This document shows, one piece after another, positions 35,829 through 43,695 of a stretch of 64,000 nucleotides of DNA; the stretch's first letter is position 1; every line of letters starts with the position of its first letter. Under the pieces are notes generated by a model. That model was not told the origin of the DNA. It was given only the letters and a program-made list of their open reading frames with translations, and did not search any database. This DNA is from Proteiniphilum sp. X52 (GTDB lineage: Bacteria > Bacteroidota > Bacteroidia > Bacteroidales > Dysgonomonadaceae). Location of the stretch: the NCBI RefSeq assembly GCF_003712195.1, contig NZ_RDSD01000012.1, positions 62,001-126,000 of the forward strand. Reading direction: 5' to 3'. The position numbers and the translations under genes are program-made.

Positions 35829-37474
35829 CTTTCGCGTATCTCCACCCGTCGGATCTTTCCGCTGATCGTTTTGGGTAGTTCATTTACGAATTCAATCAAC
35901 CGCGGGTATTTGTAGGGAGCCGTTACCTTCTTTACATGCTCCTGGATCTCTTTGGCCAGTTCATCGCCCGCTTGCGCTTTATATTCTTCCGCCAGCACGA
36001 TGGTTGCCTTGATGATCTGGCCCCTGATCTCGTCGGGTACGCCGGTGATGGCGCATTCCACCACGGCGGGGTGGGTCATTACAGCGCTTTCCACCTCGAA
36101 GGGTCCGATGCGGTAACCGGAACTCTTGATCACATCGTCGGTACGTCCTAAAAACCAGTAGTAGCCGTCCTCATCACGCCAGGCCATATCGCCCGTGTGA
36201 TAAATATGATCCGCGTATACTTCCCGGGTAAGCGTCTCATCACGATAATAGCCTTTGAACAGGGAAAGAGGACGCTTTTCGTCGGTATAAAAGACGATCT
36301 CTCCCTGCTCCCCGTCTTCGGCCGAACGTCCGTCGTGTGTCAGCAGATCCATCTTGTAAAGAGGGTTGGGGACACCCATCGCACCCGGTTTGGGCTCTAT
36401 CCATGGAAAAGTGATGATGGTCGGGGCGGTCTCAGTCTGCCCGAATGCCTCCATCATCTTGATGCCGGTCAGTTTATAAAAAGTCTCGAATACTGACGGA
36501 TTGAGCGCTTCCCCCGCTGTGGTACAGTATTCGAGAGCCGAAAGGTCATATTGGGTCAGATCCTCACGGATCAGGAACCGGAAGATGGTGGGGGGAGCGC
36601 AAAACGAAGTGACTTTGTATTCCGATATCATCCGCAGCATATCCTGTGGGATAAAACGGCCGTCGAAGTCGTAGACAAAGATGCAGGCCCCCACGATCCA
36701 CTGTCCATATAGTTTTCCCCATACCGCTTTGGCCCATCCGGTATCTGCCACGGTCAGATGCACGCTGTCCTCGTGCAGGTTATGCCAGTATTTGGCGGTA
36801 GTGATATGTCCTAAGGGATAGGTGAAATCGTGTGTCACCATCTTGGGTTGTCCTGTGGTTCCGGAGGTGAAATAGAGCAGCATGACATCGTCGTTATCGT
36901 TCACCCTCTCCGGCCTGACGAAAGGCGCCGCTCCTTCCACTCCCCGGTGGAAATCGATCCATCCTTCGGGAATGGTGCCGCCCACCATGATGCGGTGTTG
37001 TACCGTGGGAGATTGGGCCATTGCCAGGTTCACATGCTCAATCAGGTTGTTGTCCCGCACGGCCACGATAGCCTTTATATCTGCCGCATTGTTGCGGTAA
37101 ACGATATCTTTGTCGGTCAGCAGGTGGGTTGCAGGGATCGCTATGGCTCCGATCTTGTGCAGTGCCAGGATGGCCGGCCAGAACTCGATGCTTCGTTTCA
37201 AGATAAGCATTACCATATCTCCTTTTCCGATGCCGATTGACTGGAAGAAGGAGGCTGCTTTGTCCGAGAGCGTTTTCAACTCGCCGAACGTCAGATCCCT
37301 GTGCGCCCCTTTGTCGTTAGTCCAGCAGAGCGCCCGTTTACCGGGGTTTGTCCGTGCCCATTCATCCGTCACATCATATGCGAAATTGAAGTTCTCAGGC
37401 ACTGAGATTTGATAATTGTCAATAAAATCCTGCTGCGAGGTGAATGAGGTTTTCTTTACAAATTTTTCTAACAT
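35813..37474 (-). CDS. AMP-forming acyl-CoA synthetase (medium-chain/acetyl-CoA type)
   Basis: With the Met at 37474 the protein has 553 residues; an alternative GTG at 37558 overlaps the upstream regulator's stop (GTGA) and would add 28 residues that do not look conserved. Adenylation motifs: LLYFTSGTTGQPKM (ATP P-loop, about 220-233), MMEAFGQTETAPTI, YHTGDMAWRDEDGYYWFLGRTDDVIKSSGYR (named region, with the ATP/hinge residues), and PKTISGKIRRVEIRE with the catalytic Lys. It activates a short- or medium-chain carboxylate to its CoA thioester. It is transcribed after, and probably controlled by, the XRE-cupin regulator. Confidence 0.92.
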   Translation of the reverse strand: MLEKFVKKTSFTSQQDFIDNYQISVPENFNFAYDVTDEWARTNPGKRALCWTNDKGAHRDLTFGELKTLSDKAASFFQSIGIGKGDMVMLILKRSIEFWPAILALHKIGAIAIPATHLLTDKDIVYRNNAADIKAIVAVRDNNLIEHVNLAMAQSPTVQHRIMVGGTIPEGWIDFHRGVEGAAPFVRPERVNDNDDVMLLYFTSGTTGQPKMVTHDFTYPLGHITTAKYWHNLHEDSVHLTVADTGWAKAVWGKLYGQWIVGACIFVYDFDGRFIPQDMLRMISEYKVTSFCAPPTIFRFLIREDLTQYDLSALEYCTTAGEALNPSVFETFYKLTGIKMMEAFGQTETAPTIITFPWIEPKPGAMGVPNPLYKMDLLTHDGRSAEDGEQGEIVFYTDEKRPLSLFKGYYRDETLTREVYADHIYHTGDMAWRDEDGYYWFLGRTDDVIKSSGYRIGPFEVESAVMTHPAVVECAITGVPDEIRGQIIKATIVLAEEYKAQAGDELAKEIQEHVKKVTAPYKYPRLIEFVNELPKTISGKIRRVEIRERSSKF

Positions 37475-37554
37475 GATAGCCTGATTATAGCGTCGAGACC
37501 CCTGGATTGGAAGGAGCATGACGGTTGGAGGAAAATATTTTGTCTCACCATTGA

Positions 37555-38115
37555 TCACGGGTATAAGATCACGGCAAGGAACTTTACCGGCTTGTCGTTG
37601 AGCGCTTTCATGCCGTGCGGCAGCGACGAATCGAAATAGATGCTGTCGCCTTCTTCCAATACCAGATTCTTGCCGTTGATGTGTAACATCATGCTTCCTT
37701 CCAACACCATATTGAATTCCTGTCCCGCGTGGATATTTTGGTAGAAATCGGTCTCCATGGACTTGGGTTCTACCGTGACGACGAAAATTTCCGCCACATT
37801 ATTGGTGAAACCTGAAGTAAGCGATTGATACTTGTAGGCCGAAACTCTTTCCACGCTTACACCTTTGTCTTTGCGGGTGATAAAATAGGAATTCATGCGG
37901 GGCTCCGTGCCGAACATCAGTGTCCCCAGATCCACATTGAACTCCCGCTCGATCCGCTGTAAAAACGAGACGGAGATGTCTTTCTCACCCGCCTCAAATT
38001 GCAGGTAATCGTCCGTGTCAACCTCTAATCTGTGAGCCATCTCGTCGGGGGAGAGGTTGACCGCGTCGCGCAACCCTTTTATCCGTTCGCCTATTTGTCT
38101 AATATCTGTTGTCAT
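37555..38115 (-). CDS. XRE-family regulator with C-terminal cupin domain
   Basis: A 186-residue regulator: an N-terminal helix-turn-helix of the lambda-repressor type (about 7-62, IKGLRDAVNLSPDEMAHRLEV) and a C-terminal cupin barrel (about 110-184) with HAGQEFNMVLEGSMML and LEEGDSIYFDSSLPHGM. Proteins of this shape bind a small ligand in the cupin and act at palindromic operators. It directly precedes the acyl-CoA synthetase gene with overlapping signals, so the ligand may be an acid or acyl-CoA. Its own promoter contains a perfect palindrome at 38174-38191. Confidence 0.93.
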   Translation of the reverse strand: MTTDIRQIGERIKGLRDAVNLSPDEMAHRLEVDTDDYLQFEAGEKDISVSFLQRIEREFNVDLGTLMFGTEPRMNSYFITRKDKGVSVERVSAYKYQSLTSGFTNNVAEIFVVTVEPKSMETDFYQNIHAGQEFNMVLEGSMMLHINGKNLVLEEGDSIYFDSSLPHGMKALNDKPVKFLAVILYP

Positions 38116-38159
38116 CGCTGTGCATGTATGAGTGTTGATAGATATGTGAAAACGTGAAA

Positions 38160-38191
38160 CAAAAATAATCTTTTTTGTTTATACAAACAAA
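38160..38191 (-). promoter_or_regulatory. Promoter of the XRE-cupin operon with embedded palindrome
   Basis: Minus strand: TTTG (38191-38188), 20-bp spacer, TATTTTTG (38167-38160), a full consensus match. Between and over the -33 element lies a perfect inverted repeat, TTTGTTT-ATAC-AAACAAA (38174-38191). A protein bound there would cover the -33 box, so autorepression is likely. Confidence 0.72.
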
Positions 38192-38255
38192 TAGAGGCTC
38201 AGTGCCATAATCGCCATGCCAACCGTCAACCCGATAATGGGAGATGGCGTTCACC

Positions 38256-39053
38256 CTATTCCCGCGGTGGGTGACCATCTATGATGGTTTTCATAATTTC
38301 CTGGTGAATAACACCGTTTGAAGCGACCAGTTCTTTGTTGAAAAGGTAATTATCGCCTCCGGAAAAGTCGGTGCATCTTCCGCCCGCGCATTGCAGGATG
38401 AATGCTCCGGCGGCTACATCCCATGGTGAGAGGCCGCTATGAAAGTAACTGTCACATACGCCTGCCGCCACGTAACAGATTTCCAGCGCGGCCGATCCCT
38501 TAATGCGGAAACTGCATTGGCGGAATTGCCGCATGGCATTCCTGAGGATCTGTTCACCCCTCTCATCAAGGCTGTACGGAATGCCGAAGCCGATATAGCT
38601 GTTGACCAGGGTGGAGTGACCGCTCACTTTTATCGGATTATCGTTCAGAAAAACCCTTCCCGCACCGGTGGCAGAATACATCTGCGCGGCCGGCGGATCA
38701 TATACCACACCCAGGATGATTTCATTTTCCTTCATCAAGGCGATACTCACCGAGAAAGGAAAGTCGCCGTGTACATAATTGGTGGTGCCGTCCAGCGGGT
38801 CGATGATCCATGTGTGCTCCTTCTGTTCAAACGCCACAGTCTCCTCTTCGGTGAGGAACCCCGCTTCGGGAAGTAACCGGCTTAACCCCTCTACTAGCCG
38901 GCTCTCCGCCTCTTTGTCGATATAGGTCACATAGTTACGGGTGCCTTTTAGCTCAATGTCCCTCTTACGCAGGAGGGTTTGTTCCGTTTTCAGATATTCC
39001 CCCGTAGAGCGGGCAAGTTCTTTCACCTCATTGCAAAGTTTTTCCAAATCCAT
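38256..39053 (-). CDS. Inositol monophosphatase family phosphatase
   Basis: A 265-residue enzyme with the IMPase/FBPase metal site: a Glu in TEEETVAFE, then WIIDPLDGTTNYVHG (about 89-103) and SGLSPWDVAAGAFILQCAGG (about 208-227) with the second metal-binding Asp. It removes phosphate from a small sugar or nucleotide; SuhB (inositol phosphatase) and CysQ (3'-phosphoadenosine 5'-phosphate phosphatase) are the main possibilities and cannot be separated here. Cytoplasmic. No consensus promoter is visible in the 95-bp spacer upstream. Confidence 0.9.
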   Translation of the reverse strand: MDLEKLCNEVKELARSTGEYLKTEQTLLRKRDIELKGTRNYVTYIDKEAESRLVEGLSRLLPEAGFLTEEETVAFEQKEHTWIIDPLDGTTNYVHGDFPFSVSIALMKENEIILGVVYDPPAAQMYSATGAGRVFLNDNPIKVSGHSTLVNSYIGFGIPYSLDERGEQILRNAMRQFRQCSFRIKGSAALEICYVAAGVCDSYFHSGLSPWDVAAGAFILQCAGGRCTDFSGGDNYLFNKELVASNGVIHQEIMKTIIDGHPPRE

Positions 39054-39148
39054 ATTGTGTTTTTTAGAATCAAGACCATTTTAAATTCCCGATTCGAAAT
39101 TGTCAAATCATAGGGTTGTTGAATCAATAAGTCATCCATTGTCCATCG

Positions 39149-41692
39149 TCAATCATTCGGGAACATCGAATCCCACCAGCGGGAGTCATCTTTCAGCCAT
39201 TTGGCAAACCAGGCATAGATGGCGTTATTCCAAGCGATCCGCTTGTCGTAATCATAGATAGCATGGTTTTCCCCTTCCACCTGGATAAACTCCACCTCCT
39301 TGCCGAGCAGTTTCAAGGCGTTGTACATTTGGATGCTTTCGCCGATGGGAACATTGGTGTCGGCTGTGCCATGCAGCAGTAGCAACGGCGTGTTGATCTT
39401 GTCGGCGGAAAAGAGCGGACTTTGTTTCACATAGAGGTCGGGATTGTTCCATGGATAACTTCCCGCGCTTGCCCCTGCGCTGTAAGAGTAGCCCCAATAT
39501 CCTTCACCCCAGTAACTGGTGATGCTGCTGATCCCGGCATGCGATACCGACGCGGAAAACAGGTCGGTTCGGGTGATCAGGTACTGCGTCATAAATCCGC
39601 CGTACGATGCGCCGATATTGCCGATTTTCGTTCCGTCCACAAAGGGGTGGGAGGCTACGAACGCTTTGGTTCCTTCAATGATCTCCTCGGCAGTTCGGTC
39701 GCCCCAGGCATTCACATGGCGGGCAGAGAACTCCTGTCCGTAGCCGGTAGTTCCGCTCGGTTGCAGCGTGTAGACCACATAATCCTGCGCGGCGTAGACA
39801 TGTAACGGATAAGTGCTCTCAAATGTTCGTGAGGTAGGGCTGGTCCCGCCATAGTAATAAACGATCAGGGGATATTTCTTCTTCGGATCGAAATGGGGAG
39901 GCAGATAGTAACGTCCTTCGATCACGTCGCCGAAAGAACTGGTGAATTGCCAGTCTTTCACTTCTCCTAATTGCAGTTTGTTCAGTCGTTCCGCGTAAGG
40001 ATCGGATATCAGGGTCGATTCCATCGTCTTCAGGTTCAGCAGGTAACTGCGGTTCGAATTCGATGTGCTTACCCCTGTATAAGTCGCCCATGCGGTATTT
40101 TCGGCAATATTGAATGAGCGGATCACATCCTCTTTGAGCGGTAGTTTGTCGAACTTTTTCCGTCTCGGATCATAGCGGTACATATTTGCGCGGTCACCCT
40201 CTTCCACGCGGTAATAGATATATCCGTCGTGCGCGTTCCATTCCTGTGCGTGAATGGCAGGATCGAAGTTTTTGGAGACCGGTTCCACCTGCCGGGTGGC
40301 CAGATTCATGATAAACGACTGTGTGTCGTAGCTGTTGGCAATCTGCCCCTCTTTGATATGAAGGCCGATACCTCCGAATGCCTCGGGAGCGCCGTGGATC
40401 AACAGTTGTTTTCCGTCGGGTGAAAACTGGGCGGAGTAGGCGTACCTTTCATTTTTCCAGATCGTATCCACCTCCATGGTCTCCAAATCCAGCATATAGA
40501 GCGAACTTCTGCGGAAAGGACGCTCCTGGAGATATTCTTCAGAAGTTGAAAAGAGCAGCTTCTTCACATCGTCGGTCACATCGTTGAGCGAAGCCGTTTG
40601 CCGGCCAAAGGTGAGTTGTTGGGTGAGACCCGTGTCGAAGAAATAGCGGTATAAAAAATAGCGGTCACGGTAACCCGGCAGCCTGTCGTCGATCCCCAGC
40701 AGCCGTTTCAATCCTCCGGGGTTGCTGATGGTAATGCTTTCCTTCGTGGAGAAGAAAACCGATCGCTCATCGGGCGCCATATGGAAATTCTCTTTCGGTA
40801 ATCCTTCGGCCATGATTTCAGTTTCTGCTGTGAGCGGATCCAGCCTGTAGAGTGTTCGTCGGCCGTTGTCGTCGGTTACAAAATAGAGCAGGTCTGATTT
40901 TGGCATCCAGTTCAGTTGTGCCCTGACACCCGGCTCCGAAAGGATCATCCGTTTCTGCTTGGCATCATATATCTCTGTATAACTGCGGCTATTCCCTCCG
41001 GACAACGTCTCACGCAGGTTTAGCAGCACGAATCGGCCACTGGGGGAAATCGACGAGCCATTTACCCTTTTTCCTTCCACTATATCTTTGATATTGATCC
41101 TTCGGTTGTCTATGTTATTGAATGTATAGACGAGCAGGGAGTCCTTTTCGTCAGGCTTCAGTTCAATCTTTAAAGCGGGATCTGCCTTATACTCTGCCGA
41201 GGTGAGCATCTTGATGATAATACGCATGTTGTTCGCCGGCCCGTTCAGGTTCGTATCCACTGATCCTGACTGGTGCAGGCTGTCGTTCACCTGTGTTTTG
41301 GTTGCCCGTTTCACGTTATCCACCCACAATTCCAGCGGGTTGGGCGATGTTATGGTGAGCTTCCCTTTGCCATAACGGTCACCGGTGACGAAGAAAGAGA
41401 ATAGTTGCAATGCTTTTCCCTGTTGTGGTTTTGTCAGATTGAAAAATCCGGCCGTGTCCGGGGTCAGCTCTTTGGTGAACCGTTCCTGTGCCGGAAAGGA
41501 GACCGGATAGGCGAGTAGCTTTTCATCCGAGAAGGTGGATTTGTCGAGGTTTGTACTATCCAGCATTACCGGTCTGTGAACCGGAATCGGATCGAAAGAA
41601 TAGATCCTGTCCGGCATCAGCGGCTGCTGCGCCTTTGCGCTTGTCACCAGCAGTAACCCGCTGATGATGTGAAAAAAACAATGTCGTTTCAT
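39149..41692 (-). CDS. Secreted S9 prolyl oligopeptidase family peptidase
   Basis: An 847-residue protein with a signal peptide (cleavage after SAKAQ). The first two thirds show beta-propeller features of the DPP-IV/prolyl oligopeptidase type (repeated FSPDGKQLL, SPSGRFVLL, MAPDERSVFF). The catalytic alpha/beta-hydrolase domain carries Ser696 in GASYGGFM, Asp778 in HGTADTNVP and His810 in GENHAIYD. It probably trims peptides in the periplasm, in line with a peptide-fermenting lifestyle. It is longer than classical DPP-IV because of an extra N-terminal beta-rich segment (about 90-200). Confidence 0.93.
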   Translation of the reverse strand: MKRHCFFHIISGLLLVTSAKAQQPLMPDRIYSFDPIPVHRPVMLDSTNLDKSTFSDEKLLAYPVSFPAQERFTKELTPDTAGFFNLTKPQQGKALQLFSFFVTGDRYGKGKLTITSPNPLELWVDNVKRATKTQVNDSLHQSGSVDTNLNGPANNMRIIIKMLTSAEYKADPALKIELKPDEKDSLLVYTFNNIDNRRINIKDIVEGKRVNGSSISPSGRFVLLNLRETLSGGNSRSYTEIYDAKQKRMILSEPGVRAQLNWMPKSDLLYFVTDDNGRRTLYRLDPLTAETEIMAEGLPKENFHMAPDERSVFFSTKESITISNPGGLKRLLGIDDRLPGYRDRYFLYRYFFDTGLTQQLTFGRQTASLNDVTDDVKKLLFSTSEEYLQERPFRRSSLYMLDLETMEVDTIWKNERYAYSAQFSPDGKQLLIHGAPEAFGGIGLHIKEGQIANSYDTQSFIMNLATRQVEPVSKNFDPAIHAQEWNAHDGYIYYRVEEGDRANMYRYDPRRKKFDKLPLKEDVIRSFNIAENTAWATYTGVSTSNSNRSYLLNLKTMESTLISDPYAERLNKLQLGEVKDWQFTSSFGDVIEGRYYLPPHFDPKKKYPLIVYYYGGTSPTSRTFESTYPLHVYAAQDYVVYTLQPSGTTGYGQEFSARHVNAWGDRTAEEIIEGTKAFVASHPFVDGTKIGNIGASYGGFMTQYLITRTDLFSASVSHAGISSITSYWGEGYWGYSYSAGASAGSYPWNNPDLYVKQSPLFSADKINTPLLLLHGTADTNVPIGESIQMYNALKLLGKEVEFIQVEGENHAIYDYDKRIAWNNAIYAWFAKWLKDDSRWWDSMFPND

Positions 41693-41756
41693 ATTTAGAG
41701 CATAAAGAGAATATTTGATTAGCCATCAATCATCACATCAATCAATCATTGAATTA

Positions 41757-42653
41757 TCACGCCAATTTGTCACTGTGCCAAACAAAATGACCGTCGAATG
41801 CGCCCTGCCAGTCGGGTTCCTTTTCAAAAAGACCGAATACCGACGAGCCTGATCCGCTCATGGAAGCATATACCGCCCCCATTTCATAAAGCTGTTGTTT
41901 GATCCTGCAAATTTCGGTGAATTTTTTGAAAACAGGAAGTTCGAAGTCATTCTTCAATAGCTCTCTCCATGTTTCGGGTGGTTTCCGGATAATATCTCTC
42001 AGCGGTAGATCGGGTTTTCGAGGGGTGATCATCGCGTAAGCCTCTTTGGTGGAGACCATGATGTCCGGTTTCACAAGGATAAGCGTGTAGTCGCTCAAGT
42101 CCATCTCTATGGGTTCCAGTTCGTCGCCGGTGCCTGAAGCAAAAGCGGGCCGGTTCAGGATGAAGAAGGGGCAATCGGCACCCAAACGGGCGGCACGAAG
42201 CATCAGTTCCTCTTTTGAATACCCTAAGTCGAAAGCCTCGTTGAGCAGCCTGAGCATACATGCCGCGTCGGAGGAGCCGCCACCCAATCCCGCGCCCGGG
42301 GGAATCTTTTTGAGAAGGTGGATGTCTATTTCCGGCAGCTTTTTCTCAGTGGCTATCAGGTGCAGCGCTTTGACCGCCAAATTATTTTCCGGTGACCCCT
42401 CGATCGGGATGCCGGTTTGGAAAAAACGGTACTTGGCGGCAGACGGTCTCTCGCCCGCCGTTGAGCCTGTGCTCGCGCTCGACTGCGGAACCCCGGCAGC
42501 CCCTTTCACCCCGGGCTCCACTGCCGGGATGATCTCCAGGGCATCTTTTAACCCGACAGGATAAAAAATGGTCTCCAGGTTGTGATAGCCATCTTTTCGG
42601 CGCGAGACAACGTGGAGCCCTAAATTGATTTTTGCGTTGGGAAAACAGATCAT
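41757..42653 (-). CDS. ispE: 4-diphosphocytidyl-2-C-methyl-D-erythritol kinase IspE
   Basis: A 298-residue GHMP kinase of the non-mevalonate isoprenoid pathway: FPNAKINLGLHVVSRRKDGYHNLETIFYPV (named region, residues 4-33, with the catalytic Lys), and the ATP loop PPGAGLGGGSSDAACML (about 118-134). A Ser/Ala/Gly-rich stretch of about 30 residues (about 43-73), in a loop where relatives have only a few, looks inserted; its DNA contains a perfect 8-bp dyad (42492-42499 with 42521-42528). The frame is kept and all catalytic motifs are intact, so the enzyme is probably functional. Confidence 0.94.
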   Translation of the reverse strand: MICFPNAKINLGLHVVSRRKDGYHNLETIFYPVGLKDALEIIPAVEPGVKGAAGVPQSSASTGSTAGERPSAAKYRFFQTGIPIEGSPENNLAVKALHLIATEKKLPEIDIHLLKKIPPGAGLGGGSSDAACMLRLLNEAFDLGYSKEELMLRAARLGADCPFFILNRPAFASGTGDELEPIEMDLSDYTLILVKPDIMVSTKEAYAMITPRKPDLPLRDIIRKPPETWRELLKNDFELPVFKKFTEICRIKQQLYEMGAVYASMSGSGSSVFGLFEKEPDWQGAFDGHFVWHSDKLA

Positions 42654-42672
42654 TCGCCTATGCTTTAGCTTG

Positions 42673-42702
42673 CAAATATAGTATTTCTTTTTTTATTCTC
42701 AA
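42673..42702 (-). promoter_or_regulatory. Promoter of ispE
   Basis: Minus strand: TTG (42702-42700), 19-bp spacer, TATATTTG (42680-42673). The leader is about 14 nt. Confidence 0.65.
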
Positions 42703-42720
42703 CTGTCGATTTCACATTGC

Positions 42721-43581
42721 GCAATTGCGGGCTACGGATGGAGTATTTCGGGTTTATCTGTATGGCAGCTTACACAGATCGATTGCAAGACCGAGTCCAA
42801 GTCTTTGAATCCTTTGCAGTTTACATACCAATACTATTTCCCCGGTTCTCAAGGCAGCCTGATAAAGGAAACAGAACAGTTCTTGTCTTCTTATTTCGCG
42901 AGCGGGTCAATAGCCAAGCCGGTATACATGCGCGGTAAATTTATCAGGAACCGTTTCAATGACGGGTTGGTCACCTTTCCCGGAAATTACAGCCCCTATA
43001 CGGAGATCGGTAAAAGGATCATCACAAAATGGCCTTTCAAGTACACGCATGAATTGTATGGGAGCAATTGTGGTCCGGATAATGATATCCTGATTGCGCC
43101 GGGGCTTTCCTTTTTCAACCAGATGCATACCATCAAGACCGAAGACGGATTTCAGACTATTTCTGCTGTCGATGTGAACGGCGACGGAGTAGACGAGGTC
43201 GTGAAAGTGAATTTCCACGGCGTGAATGCCTCCGCCAATGCGTCCAGGCCTTACCAGGTGACGATGCTTACCCCCACCGGAACGGCGGTGCCCGTAAGGG
43301 AGCAAAGCGTCACCTACACTTCGTATCAACGCCCCAACAACATTACGGAAAACGGTATTACCGCAACATTTGCTTACAATGCCGGAGGAGAAAGGGTGAA
43401 GATGCAGGTGGCGCAAGGTGCGACGGCGCTGTTGACAAGGTACTACATTGGTAAAAAATACGAACTGGATGCGCAAACCAATACGGAACGCCTTTATTTG
43501 GGCGGCGATGTTTATTCCGCCCCGGCGGTATATGTAAAGGAGAATAATGTTTGGAAAATTTACTACATTTTCATAATGTAG
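42721..43581 (+). pseudogene. Remnant of an RHS/SpvB-type repeat protein
   Basis: One frame is open from about 42694 to the stop at 43579, but it lacks any proper start. It reads as pieces of a much larger protein stitched in frame: AGYGWSISGLSVWQLTQI (about 42727-42780) is the N-terminal SpvB motif; 42990-43245 is an FG-GAP/VCBS segment (ISAVDVNGDGVDEVVKV); 43340-43560 is the part just before the RHS core (ITENGITATFAYNAGGERVKM, TERLYLGGDVYSAP). It breaks off at KIYYI, where intact relatives continue into an RDYLGS motif. Full RHS proteins exceed 1500 residues, so this is a decayed, internally deleted copy. It begins within the ispE upstream region. Confidence 0.75.
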
Positions 43582-43635
43582 GATGCGCCTCGGAAAAACT
43601 CAAACAAGTTTGGTTTTTTTCTTGGCTTTCAGTGA

Positions 43636-43695
43636 TCCCAAAACAACAGCATCGAGAGGCTGTATCTGGCTGGCGATGTGTATTCTGCTCTAAAA
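43636..43695 (+). pseudogene. Second RHS fragment
   Basis: A short in-frame stretch encodes QNNSIERLYLAGDVYSAL, nearly the same as QTNTERLYLGGDVYSAP in the remnant just upstream (43468-43530). It is a separate copy because the two differ at several positions and are about 165 bp apart. It is flanked by a stop codon upstream and overlaps the end of the convergent DUF5686 gene. Confidence 0.65.
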
